Shown piece by piece: positions 8,281-15,040 of a DNA stretch of 15,254 nucleotides (positions are counted from its first letter, which is position 1; every line of letters begins with the position of its first letter). Origin of the DNA: Verrucomicrobiota bacterium (GTDB lineage Bacteria; Verrucomicrobiota; Verrucomicrobiia; Limisphaerales; JACRJZ01); contig JAKLEJ010000031.1 in assembly GCA_022711695.1 (NCBI GenBank), positions 1-15,254 on the forward strand, read 5' to 3'. The position numbers and the translations under genes are program-made. The notes beneath the pieces are model-generated. The model was not told where the DNA came from, made no database searches, and saw nothing but the letters and a program-made list of their open reading frames with translations.

Positions 8281-8393
8281 GGCGCAAGCTCCTGAATCCG
8301 GCTGGCCGCGCCCGAAGTCACCGGGCTGAAGCGGCGTGAGCGAATACCGAAGCCACGGCGGGCTGACAACGCAGAGGATGCGCGGATTTGTGG
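8281..8393. repeat. Dispersed intergenic repeat, copy C (rhamnosidase leader)
   Basis: This copy lies 33 bases upstream of the rhamnosidase start codon and aligns with copy A upstream of the other secreted enzyme. The clearest conserved block on the plus strand is CTGAAGCGGCGT, then after a variable stretch GAAGCCACGGCGGGCTGACA, then GGATGCGCGG. Within it, the minus strand carries a possible promoter: TTGTCA (8369-8364), a 17-base spacer and TATTCG (8346-8341). The -10 box is weak (3 of 6) and is not conserved in copy A, so the promoter is only a possibility. Bases 8394-8527 show no other structure I can support. Confidence 0.62.
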
Positions 8394-8527
8394 ACAAGGT
8401 TCCGGTTGCGCCGGATGCATACCGGATTTACCTGTTAGGACGGTTGGGTGTTTGGGCAGGGCTGGCGCGCGCGGGCGCGGCAGTCCGACAAAGGACACGG
8501 TCCGGCCCGCACGCCCCCGTCGCCCGA

Positions 8528-8977
8528 ATGGATCCGACGACCAAGCTATTTAAGCAGTGCCCGAAGTGCGCCATGAACTGGCCCAGCCTCGCGGCCATCC
8601 TCGATGACCCGGAGGTCGAGCTGCAGGGCTACCAGCCGTCCATCACCCCCTCGCACTCGGGGTTGGTACTCTTTCGGCACAACCGTTGCGGGACAACCAT
8701 GGCGCTGGACCTGCCCAGCCTGGAGACCTGCGCCACCGCGCGGGCAGCGAAGCTGCCTCCCGGTGAGGTCAAGGCCCCTCCGACCATCTGCCTGGGCATG
8801 CAGGAAGGGCTGCCCTGCCCTCCCGATTGCGTTTGCGGCACAGTGGCGTCGATTCTAGAGGGCGTGCAAGGCTGGCCGAAGAAAGCCGCTCCGCCGCCGC
8901 CCACGCCCTCCCAACCGCCGCCCCCGCAGGGCCAGGCAAGCCCCGGCAAGGATGGCGCCGAGGCCAACGGCGGATGA
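8528..8977 (+). CDS. Small Cys-rich, zinc-ribbon-like hypothetical protein
   Basis: This 149-residue protein has no signal peptide or membrane segment. An upstream ATG at 8336 would add 64 residues, but those come from repeat-derived DNA (copy C) and are basic and low in structure, so I chose the ATG at 8528, directly before the conserved-looking part. Residues 7-16 hold a CPKC knuckle (C11, C14), and HNRC follows with H51 and C54, giving a plausible four-ligand zinc site. A second cluster lies at C88, C97, C101 and C103. The middle (DPEVELQGYQ, then LVLFRHNRCGTTMAL) resembles a small bacterial family I have seen only as hypothetical. The last 30 residues are a Pro-rich tail with PPPP runs. 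No function can be assigned; nucleic acid or protein binding through zinc is conjecture. It diverges from the rhamnosidase and converges on the toxin gene. Confidence 0.68.
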   Translation: MDPTTKLFKQCPKCAMNWPSLAAILDDPEVELQGYQPSITPSHSGLVLFRHNRCGTTMALDLPSLETCATARAAKLPPGEVKAPPTICLGMQEGLPCPPDCVCGTVASILEGVQGWPKKAAPPPPTPSQPPPPQGQASPGKDGAEANGG

Positions 8978-9146
8978 ACACCGACGGGGCGCCAAGCTCT
9001 TCACGCGCACTGCCATTGTGACCTGGCCAACCCAAGCCTCATCGGGGATGCCGCGGAGGCTTTCGGGGCCGACCGCCCCTCAGCGGGATTGTTCAACCGC
9101 TGCTGTAATGGCTGGCGGCGCTGCGATGCAGCCTTTGGTATTGGGC

Positions 9147-9440
9147 CTATTGTCGCTCACGCCCGAAGTCGGGATGCCTTCGCTGATGCTTCACCATCGT
9201 GATCCTGATCCGCTCCGCTCCCACCTGTCGGAAATAGATGATATAAGGGAACCGCCGCATCAGACAGCGACGAATGTCTGCCGTCACCACCATCCACCGC
9301 TCGGGCGCCGCAGCCACTGCCAGCACTTGGCGCTCAAACTCATCGATGAACTGCGTTCCCAATCCCGGCGATCGTTCCTCGTAGTAACGTTGAATCTCGC
9401 GCAATTCCGCCTCAACCGCCGGATGATACTCGACCTTCAT
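9147..9440 (-). CDS. ParE/RelE-superfamily toxin
   Basis: This 97-residue protein has the usual size and layout of the ParE-like toxin fold. An N-terminal helical hairpin carries AVEAELREIQRYYEE, followed by the PGLG turn. The central strands carry RRCLMRRFPYIIYFR, and the C-terminal strand ends in KHQRRHPDFGRER, close to the family's common H-x-R-R-x-P-x-W/F ending. In this family the partner antitoxin neutralises the toxin, which otherwise attacks DNA gyrase (ParE) or mRNA on ribosomes (RelE). The sequence alone does not settle which. Its ATG overlaps the antitoxin stop as ATGA (9440-9437), so the two are translationally coupled and co-transcribed. The complete fold and intact partner suggest a working module rather than a relic. 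Confidence 0.9.
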   Translation of the reverse strand: MKVEYHPAVEAELREIQRYYEERSPGLGTQFIDEFERQVLAVAAAPERWMVVTADIRRCLMRRFPYIIYFRQVGAERIRITMVKHQRRHPDFGRERQ

Positions 9441-9661
9441 CGGCGCAAACGGCCCATCATCTCCTCGTGGGATACCGGCCGAACCTCGCCGCGCTCCAAC
9501 TGCCGATCGCGCTCAGTGGCGAGCGCCACAGCTTCCGAATCCTCCGTCTGTGCAGGAATTTGAAATGGATCCATCAAGCTCTCCCACAGGGACTCAGCAA
9601 GCATCGCCCGCTCCTTTGGCGGCAACCGGAGCGCTTCAGCCGCAATCTGCTCGATACTCAT
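9437..9661 (-). CDS. Addiction-module antitoxin (TIGR02574/PF09720-like)
   Basis: This is a 74-residue acidic, helical protein. The start MSIEQIAAEALRLPPKERAM is characteristic of the putative addiction module component family: a short helix, LPPxER, then LAESLWESL. I chose the ATG at 9661 because it sits exactly at this family's usual N-terminus; the frame runs 13 codons further upstream without conserved sequence. It is expected to bind and neutralise the ParE-like toxin just downstream, and such antitoxins often repress their own operon. A TATGTT box a few bases before the start could be a -10 element, implying a very short leader, but the matching -35 is poor. The interval 9662-9845 to the membrane protein gene holds only short imperfect inverted repeats. 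Confidence 0.88.
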   Translation of the reverse strand: MSIEQIAAEALRLPPKERAMLAESLWESLMDPFQIPAQTEDSEAVALATERDRQLERGEVRPVSHEEMMGRLRR

Positions 9662-9845
9662 GGCACGAACATAGCCGGAACTCCGCCGGATGGAAAGCAC
9701 CGGGTTTGTGTCGGACGACCAATATGTGCTGTCCGAAGCTGTTCACCGACGGTGGGGGGGCCGGTTGCACTCCCGCTAACGACGGTAAGTTTGTGCCAAG
9801 CTGAACCGGGTGACTCCGTTTCGCTGGACACTGTGGTTCGCTGGT

Positions 9846-10418
9846 TCAACGCACATTGCGCAACACCTCGGCTCCTGCAAGCGCGACGAACAAGGCCGCC
9901 GACATCAGGGTCGCCTTCATGTTGACCTTGCCGCCAGCCTCTGCAAGACCAAAGTAGGCGCCTTGGCGATGCCACAAATACAGCCCCAACGGAACTGTGA
10001 AGACGCCAAAGAGCACTAGCAGCCACACCGGCGAACCGTTCTCCGTCATCACCCACGGGTCGGCCTCATCGTTCACCAGCCAGCCCGTGCCGATGTAAAC
10101 TCCGTTCGCGACCGAGCAGAAGCCGGCAAAGAAGCGGAACAGGTACCGCCCAGGCAACCGACAGACAAGTGCCAAACCGAACAAAGATAGCGGAAGCACT
10201 ACTCCAAAGATTGGGCCGCCCCAAACGACCGCCAAAGGGCGAGGATTCTCTGCCAAGTCCGTCCGGGAAATAATCAGAGGGTGAAGGGCTACCTTGGTCA
10301 CTTCGGCCCCTGTGAGACGGGCGACAAGCACGTGCCCCAACTCGTGCGCGACTTGCATGGCGAGCCAGGAGAATCCGATGAAGGTTACGATCAACAGTAT
10401 CTGTGAAAGCCGGTTCAT
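9846..10418 (-). CDS. M50-like membrane metallopeptidase with HELGH motif
   Basis: This 190-residue integral membrane protein has about five hydrophobic segments (about residues 5-29, 62-86, 93-114, 127-148 and 167-185). The first carries H25-E26-L27-G28-H29, the zinc-binding HExxH of metallopeptidases, inside the membrane as in site-2 proteases (M50). GGPIFG (about 67-72) resembles the conserved GPxxN region of that family. The acidic stretch NDEADP (about 115-120) could supply the third zinc ligand, but the usual N-x-x-P...D-G motif is not clear. The protein is small for M50 and lacks a PDZ domain. The ATG at 10418 sets the first membrane segment near the N-terminus; no Shine-Dalgarno is seen. 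Substrate and role are unknown. It lies 184 bases upstream of the antitoxin start on the same strand, probably a separate unit. Confidence 0.72.
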   Translation of the reverse strand: MNRLSQILLIVTFIGFSWLAMQVAHELGHVLVARLTGAEVTKVALHPLIISRTDLAENPRPLAVVWGGPIFGVVLPLSLFGLALVCRLPGRYLFRFFAGFCSVANGVYIGTGWLVNDEADPWVMTENGSPVWLLVLFGVFTVPLGLYLWHRQGAYFGLAEAGGKVNMKATLMSAALFVALAGAEVLRNVR

Positions 10419-10689
10419 TGCTCAGGGCGCCGAACAGTAGTATTGGGGCAAACTCAACTGTGGCAAAAGACCAACTCGCCCGGGGGCGGACCCGGGTGCG
10501 GTCTGGAGCAGTTCGAGGGCATTGCCAGACATGAGGGAAATGTGCGCCGAAGGGGCTGGAAAACAAGGAGAAAAAGGCCGGGTTGAATTCGAAAATCCGC
10601 CCACGCGTTTGCTATTTGGCCAGCTTGAGTCGGCTTCAACCACGCTGAGAGCGGAAGGCGCGTGCGGAGGAGAGGCTGGGGGGAATGGA

Positions 10690-10910
10690 GAAAAGCGGCG
10701 CGGAAGCGCCGCACTCCAAAACCTGGCGGACATCGACGCCCCCCGCCAATGGCCAGCGCGCACACCTGGCAGGGCGACGCTCCCGCGGAGTCGTTGGGGT
10801 GGCGCGGAGCATTGCGGCTCGGCAGGAGCCTCGCCCTGCCATGCGCAGCACGATGGACGTCCGCCTCGCGCGCGAGCGTTTTGGAGTGCGCCGCTTCCGC
10901 GGCGCTTTCC
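10690..10910. repeat. Nested imperfect inverted repeat, about 220 bp
   Basis: The outer arms are 10690-10722 and 10878-10910. They are complementary at 30 of 33 positions and include the block GCACTCCAAAAC on the left and its complement GTTTTGGAGTGC on the right. Inner arms 10768-10783 (GGCAGGGCGACGCTCC) and 10825-10840 (GGAGCCTCGCCCTGCC) are complementary at 15 of 16 positions, around a 41-base loop. The outer arms are themselves rich in GCGGCGC-type self-complementary sequence. No open frame with transposase character lies between the arms. The layout fits a composite REP/BIME- or MITE-like element. Confidence 0.75.
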
Positions 10911-10992
10911 GGGCCACGGACAAGCCTCGGAGCTTGAGGTCTTGCCGATTTCTGGGGACAGCCGGGCGCCTCCCAAAGCGGGACGGAGGCTT

Positions 10993-11014
10993 GGCGCTCC
11001 AAAATGCTGGCGCC
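10993..11014 (+). repeat. Third unit of the CTCCAAAA repeat
   Basis: GGCGCTCCAAAATGCTGGCGCC repeats the left-arm core of the inverted repeat at 10711 (GCACTCCAAAACCTGGCGG) in the same orientation, about 280 bases downstream. It has its own short GGCGC/GCGCC ends. Confidence 0.5.
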
Positions 11015-11131
11015 GGGGTTTCAGGTCAGCGCTGCGGTCTGCGCGCTGCGGGCGGAGCATGTCATGCAGCCTGCGCCGCCCGGACAGGCTGAGGTCGGCA
11101 CTGCGAACCCCGGCGCGCTTCGTTTGTAGTC

Positions 11132-11185
11132 CAGCCTTCAGGCTGTCGGGCGGACGGTGACTGGCAAGTGGTGACTGGTGACTGG
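11132..11185. repeat. Short palindrome and tandem GGTGACTGG repeats
   Basis: CAGCCT-TC-AGGCTG (11132-11145) is a perfect 6-bp stem. It is followed by three copies of GGTGACTGG at 11156-11164, 11170-11178 and, overlapping the second by one base (with one G shared), ending at 11185. A diverged echo of the palindrome flank (GCCTGAAGGCGGGACT) occurs near 11204-11219. Confidence 0.6.
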
Positions 11186-11297
11186 CGGGACGGGAGGAAG
11201 CCGGCCTGAAGGCGGGACTCTGGCAGGAACAATGGGCCTCGCGACCCCAGCGAGACAAGCGCCCCAATGAGACAGCCTGCGACGCCTCACGGGGCAA

Positions 11298-11375
11298 GGG
11301 ACGCTCGACCTCCCGGGGCGGACGAGAACGGAACTCTGGTCAAAGTAATGGGGCTCGCGAGACGCTCGCCCTCCC
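11298..11375 (+). repeat. Duplicated 17-mer
   Basis: GGGACGCTCGACCTCCC (11298-11314) and GAGACGCTCGCCCTCCC (11359-11375) match at 15 of 17 positions in direct orientation. A small stem GCTCC-GCC-GGAGC follows at 11385-11397. This has the look of dispersed repeat debris rather than a regulatory site. Confidence 0.5.
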
Positions 11376-11447
11376 AGGGGGACGGCTCCGCCGGAGCGGC
11401 GTCCTGGCGCATGCTCGCACGCGCCCGCGGATGCGGGGTCTTTTGAG

Positions 11448-11466
11448 TTCTTTGCGCTCTTTGCGG
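11448..11466 (+). repeat. TTCTTTGCG/CTCTTTGCGG doublet
   Basis: TTCTTTGCG is followed at once by CTCTTTGCGG, a near-perfect tandem of about 9 bases. It sits about 90 bases upstream of the FAD oxidoreductase start, so it falls in that gene's likely leader or promoter zone. Confidence 0.45.
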
Positions 11467-11553
11467 TAGAAGCCACTCCCAGAACGGGGCGCGCGGATGC
11501 GGAGGATCCGGGGCGGGCTTGACCCTCCGGAGCCGGGCAAGCAAATTGGGGGC

Positions 11554-13593
11554 ATGAACAAGGCATGCGCTCTTCTGGCGGCCGCGGGCATTTGCGGCGG
11601 TCTGCTCCCCTCCCCCGCCCTCTCGGAAACCGTGGAGACGGACATCTGCATCTACGGCGGCACCTCGGCGGGGGTGATCGCCGCCGTTCAGGCTTCGAAG
11701 CTGGGCAGGAAAACGGTGGTGGTCGAGCCCGGCGCGCATCTGGGAGGGTTGAGCGCGGGCGGATTGGGCTACACCGACATTGGCAACAAAGCGGCCATCG
11801 GGGGGCTGTCCCGCGAGTTCTACCGGCGGCTGGGAAAACGCTACGGGAAGGAGGAAGCGTGGATTTTCGAGCCCAGCGCAGCCGAGCGCGAGTTCGGGGC
11901 GCTGCTGCGCGAAGCCGGGGTGCGCGCCGTTTTTGGCCAGCGGCTGGCGGCGGTGCGGAAGGCCGGCGCCCGGCTGACCGAGTTCGCCACCGAGGCGGGC
12001 GACGTGTTCCGGGCCGGGATGTTCATCGACGCCAGCTACGAGGGCGACCTGATGGCGCGCGCGGGCGTGGAGTATCATGTGGGCCGCGAGAGCAACGCCA
12101 CCTACGGAGAAACCCTCAACGGCATCCGCGGCGAGACGCCCAAGCACCAGTTTCTCGTGCCGGTGGATCCTTACGTGAGGCCGGGGGACCCGACCAGCGG
12201 GCTGCTGCCGTTTGTGCAAGCGACGCCGTTCGGCCAGCCGGGCGAAGGCGACCGGAGCGTGCAAGCCTACAATTTCCGGCTGTGCTTCACGCGCAACCCG
12301 GCGAACCGCCTGCCGCTGGAGCCGCCGCCCGGCTACGATCCCGCCCGCTACGAGCTGCTGGGGCGGTATTTCGACGGCCTGAAGGCCTCGAACAAGACCG
12401 TGACCATCCACCACTTTCTGAAGATCGACATGGTGACGCCGGAGAAGACCGACATCAACAACAACGGCGGCTTCAGCACCGATTACATCGGCGGCAACCA
12501 CGGCTACCCGGAAGCGGACCCCGCCGCGCGGCAGCGCCTCCAGCAAGAGCACCTCGATTATGTCAAGGGCTTCCTGACCTACCTGGCGACCTCGCCGCGG
12601 GCGCCCGAGAACATCCGCCGCGAGATGCAGCAATGGGGCCCGTGCCGCGACGAGTTTCCCGACAACGGCGGCTGGCCGCACCAGATGTACGTGCGCGAAG
12701 CGCGCCGGATGATCTCGGACTGCGTGATGAGCGAGAAGCACTGCCGCCGGATCGAGAATGCGGCCGACCCGGTGGGGCTGGCGGCCTACAACATGGATTC
12801 GCACAACTGCCGGCGGGTGGCGCGGAACGGCCTGGCCGAAAACGAAGGGGACGTCCAAGTGCCCCCCATGAGCCCCTATTCGATTTCCTATCGGGCCATC
12901 GTGCCCAAGGCGGCGCAGTGCGAGAACCTGTTCGTGCCGGTATGCCTTGCGGCGTCGCACATCGCCTACGGCTCGATCCGCATGGAGCCGGTTTTCATGA
13001 TCCTGGGGCAGTCGGCCGCCACGGCGGCCGCCCAGGCCCTCGAGGAGGGCCGCCCCGCGCAGCGCATCGACTATGCCCGCCTGCGGGCGCGTTTGCTGGC
13101 CGACGGCCAAATCCTGGAATGGACCAAGGGCGCGGTCCGCTCCGAGGGCAACCCGGCCCCGGCCCGAGCAACGTTGTATCACAACCTGAAAGGCATCGTG
13201 CTGGACGAGACCGAAGGCCGGCTGACGGGAGAATGGGCGGGAGGCGCGCTAGCCCCGATCGTGGGCGCCGCTTACCTGCACGACAACAACGCCGGCAAGG
13301 GCGCCAAGTCGATCGCCTGGTCGCCGGAGATCCCGGAAGCGGGCGAGTATGAACTCGTGCTGCTGGCGCCGCCCAACCCGAACCGGGCCAGCAACGTGCC
13401 GGTTGTCATCCGCGTGGGCGAAGCGCCAGCCGTCACTGTGAAGATCGACGAGCGCAACGCTTCGAGCCAGGGTCACTTCCCTCTGGGCAGGTTCAAGCTG
13501 GGCCAGGGCAGAACCGTCCAAGTGATCGTGTCGAACGCGGGCACGGACGGCCACGTAGTCGTGGACGGCCTGCAACTGCGGCCGGTGAAGTAA
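11554..13593 (+). CDS. Secreted FAD-dependent oxidoreductase with golvesin-like C-terminal domain
   Basis: This is a 679-residue protein. The ATG at 11554 is followed by a signal peptide (hydrophobic core about 5-25, ALS cleavage region), so I prefer it over an in-frame ATG at 11497; a weak GGGGG precedes it. The mature protein starts at once with a Rossmann nucleotide-binding fold: GGTSAG (G35, G36, G40), then E58 at the end of the second strand to hold the FAD ribose, then GGLSAGGLG. This pattern is typical of the PF12831 FAD_oxidored family. The C-terminal part of the FAD region ends with a conserved-looking SHIAYGSIRMEPVFMILGQSA block (about 468-488). Residues about 545-679 form a golvesin/xanthan-lyase-like beta domain (VLDETEGRLTGEW through SNAGTDGHVVVDGLQL). 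The substrate is unknown; a sugar or polysaccharide-derived compound is inferred from the export signal, the C-terminal domain and the neighbouring glycosidases. Confidence 0.88.
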   Translation: MNKACALLAAAGICGGLLPSPALSETVETDICIYGGTSAGVIAAVQASKLGRKTVVVEPGAHLGGLSAGGLGYTDIGNKAAIGGLSREFYRRLGKRYGKEEAWIFEPSAAEREFGALLREAGVRAVFGQRLAAVRKAGARLTEFATEAGDVFRAGMFIDASYEGDLMARAGVEYHVGRESNATYGETLNGIRGETPKHQFLVPVDPYVRPGDPTSGLLPFVQATPFGQPGEGDRSVQAYNFRLCFTRNPANRLPLEPPPGYDPARYELLGRYFDGLKASNKTVTIHHFLKIDMVTPEKTDINNNGGFSTDYIGGNHGYPEADPAARQRLQQEHLDYVKGFLTYLATSPRAPENIRREMQQWGPCRDEFPDNGGWPHQMYVREARRMISDCVMSEKHCRRIENAADPVGLAAYNMDSHNCRRVARNGLAENEGDVQVPPMSPYSISYRAIVPKAAQCENLFVPVCLAASHIAYGSIRMEPVFMILGQSAATAAAQALEEGRPAQRIDYARLRARLLADGQILEWTKGAVRSEGNPAPARATLYHNLKGIVLDETEGRLTGEWAGGALAPIVGAAYLHDNNAGKGAKSIAWSPEIPEAGEYELVLLAPPNPNRASNVPVVIRVGEAPAVTVKIDERNASSQGHFPLGRFKLGQGRTVQVIVSNAGTDGHVVVDGLQLRPVK

Positions 13594-13654
13594 GCGGACG
13601 GAGTCGCGGCGCGCAGGACCCGGGCCTGAGACGACGTCGGAAACGCCGGGGAAC

Positions 13655-14110
13655 TCAGGCGGGAGGCGGCTGGGGGGCTTCCGGGGGAGTCGGAGCGGCT
13701 TCGGCGCCCGGCGGCGGCTGCACCTGCAAGACGGGCAGCGGATAGCGCAGCTTCATCACATCGTCCACGAGCACTTCCAGATGATAGATGCCGGGCGCGG
13801 GAAGCTGGAGTTGCCCGAGGAACGTCAGGTTGGTGGAGCTGTGGGCGGCGTCCTTGAGGGAGAAGCGGATATCGCCCTTGCGCAGGACATTGGTTCCGTC
13901 CGGCCCCACCAGGCGCACCGTTTCGGTGAACTGCCCCACGCCGCAAGTCCAGCGGTTGACCACGAACATCTTGAAGACAGTCACCGGCAGTTGAGGCACG
14001 GGGATAACGCTGAGGACGCCGACGATGGTGAACATTCCGTTCACTTCGCGGCGGACATCTTCGCAAACCACGGAAAACTGCAGATCGGGCAGGATACGAG
14101 TAGGAGTCAT
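13655..14110 (-). CDS. Conserved hypothetical protein, possibly DUF6941-like
   Basis: This 151-residue protein is predicted cytosolic, with no signal peptide or membrane segment. Residues about 8-125 alternate strands in a way that suggests a single beta-sandwich: LQFSVVCEDVRREVNGMFTI at the start, then a basic/aromatic middle, then PGIYHLEVLVDD. The last 20 or so residues are a Pro/Ala-rich tail. The opening, with a D-x-x-R-x-E-x-x-G pattern followed by a I-V-G-V-L strand, recalls a small family of unknown function (DUF6941 from memory, low certainty). It follows folD by 42 bases on the same strand and converges on the FAD oxidoreductase across 61 bases, so it is probably the last gene of the folD operon. 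No function is proposed. Confidence 0.72.
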   Translation of the reverse strand: MTPTRILPDLQFSVVCEDVRREVNGMFTIVGVLSVIPVPQLPVTVFKMFVVNRWTCGVGQFTETVRLVGPDGTNVLRKGDIRFSLKDAAHSSTNLTFLGQLQLPAPGIYHLEVLVDDVMKLRYPLPVLQVQPPPGAEAAPTPPEAPQPPPA

Positions 14111-14152
14111 GTTCTGAGAGGGATGGGGAAAGCGGGCAGGCAGGCCGCCGCG

Positions 14153-15034
14153 TCACTTGGAGGCGAGTTCGGCGGCGCGCACGGTGTTCTGCATGAGCAT
14201 GGCGATGGTCATCGGGCCGACGCCGCCGGGATTGGGAGTGATGCGGCCGGCGACGGGCTGGACCTCGGCGAAGGCGACGTCGCCGACGAGGCGCGAGCCA
14301 TCCTTGGCGGCGGGGTCGGCCACCCGGTTCACTCCCACATCCACCACCACGGCCCCGGACTTCACCATGGGCGCCTTCACAAACTCAGCCACGCCCATGG
14401 CGGCCACCAGGATGTCCGCGCGCCGGCAGTGGCCGGCGATGTCGCGGGTGCGGGAATGGCACAGGGTCACAGTGGCATTGGCGTGGCGGGCTTTCTGGCA
14501 AAGAATCGAGGTCATCGGCTTGCCGACGATGTCGCCGCGGCCCAGGATGACCACCTCGGCCCCCTCGGTGGACACGCCGCTGCGGATCAGGAGTTCCTGG
14601 ACGCCGGCGGGCGTGCAGGGCCGGAAACCGCTGGCATCTCCCAGCATGAGCTTGCCCACGTTCACCGGGTGAAAGCCGTCCACGTCCTTTTCCGGCTTCA
14701 CCGAGGAGTAAACGAGGGACGGGCGCATTTGCGCCGGCAGGGGCGCTTGCACAAGAATCCCGTGAACCTTCGGATCCCGGTTCAACTGCTCGATCAAGGC
14801 CAGCAGCTCGGCTTCGGAAGCGGCTTCCGGCAGCACGCGGGTGTCCGAGGCAATGCCCAAGCGAAGGCTGGTCTTGGCCTTCATGCCAACATAGACCTTG
14901 GAAGCGGGATCCTCGCCCACCCGGACGAAGACGAGCCCGGGCTGGATGCCCCGGGTCTTCAGGGCCTCGACCCGCTGAGCCGTCTCCCCGTGAATCTGGT
15001 CGGCGATGGCGCGACCGTTAATCAGGTTGTCCAT
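14153..15034 (-). CDS. folD: Bifunctional methylenetetrahydrofolate dehydrogenase/cyclohydrolase
   Basis: This 293-residue FolD has the usual family length. It oxidises 5,10-methylene-THF to methenyl-THF with NAD(P)+ and then hydrolyses it to 10-formyl-THF in the cytoplasm, supplying one-carbon units for purines and initiator tRNA formylation. The catalytic pair Y48 and K52 lies in YVGMKAK (E. coli Tyr50/Lys54). Q96 is in VQAPLP and D119 in KDVDGFHP. The nucleotide-binding loop is GRGDIVGKP (165-173), and the C-terminal signature PGGVGPMT is at 269-276. Two positions differ from the common consensus: A97 for Leu in VQLPLP and G167 for Ser in GRSxIVGxP; neither is a catalytic residue. The gene starts 6 bases after the stop of the upstream gene, indicating co-transcription, and the downstream hypothetical gene follows after 42 bases. 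Confidence 0.97.
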   Translation of the reverse strand: MDNLINGRAIADQIHGETAQRVEALKTRGIQPGLVFVRVGEDPASKVYVGMKAKTSLRLGIASDTRVLPEAASEAELLALIEQLNRDPKVHGILVQAPLPAQMRPSLVYSSVKPEKDVDGFHPVNVGKLMLGDASGFRPCTPAGVQELLIRSGVSTEGAEVVILGRGDIVGKPMTSILCQKARHANATVTLCHSRTRDIAGHCRRADILVAAMGVAEFVKAPMVKSGAVVVDVGVNRVADPAAKDGSRLVGDVAFAEVQPVAGRITPNPGGVGPMTIAMLMQNTVRAAELASK

Positions 15035-15040
15035 CCGGTC

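Larger units (their letters stand above)
10419..11553. other. Repeat-rich non-coding region
   Basis: I find no credible gene in this 1.1-kb interval between two divergent genes. Long open frames exist on both strands, but their translations are Arg/Pro/Ala/Ser-rich and low in structure. They include phrases such as GEAPAEP, which are known spurious readings of repeats. The DNA holds the nested inverted repeat at 10690-10910, a related unit at 10993-11014, a short palindrome plus tandem GGTGACTGG at 11132-11185, a duplicated 17-mer at 11298 and 11359, and a TTTGCG doublet at 11448. Promoters for the two outward-facing genes should lie at its edges, but I could not pick convincing boxes. Confidence 0.7.

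Noticed and set aside
9047..9090. Stem GGGGC-CGACC-GCCCC after the Cys-rich gene as a terminator
   Set aside because: It is only 5 bp with no following T-run on either strand and lies about 90 bases past the stop.
9662..9845. Possible integron attC site between the antitoxin and the HELGH gene
   Set aside because: Small cassette-like genes prompted the check, but I could not pair an RYYYAAC with a GTTRRRY in the right arrangement, and no integrase gene is in view.
10422..11297. Open frames in both strands of the repeat-rich gap, up to 291 codons
   Set aside because: The translations contain repeat-derived phrases such as GEAPAEP and no domain structure; the DNA is explained by inverted and direct repeats.
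11287..13182. A 631-codon minus-strand open frame opposite the FAD oxidoreductase
   Set aside because: It is a His/Arg/Gly-rich shadow of a gene with clear FAD-binding motifs, and it extends into repeat DNA.
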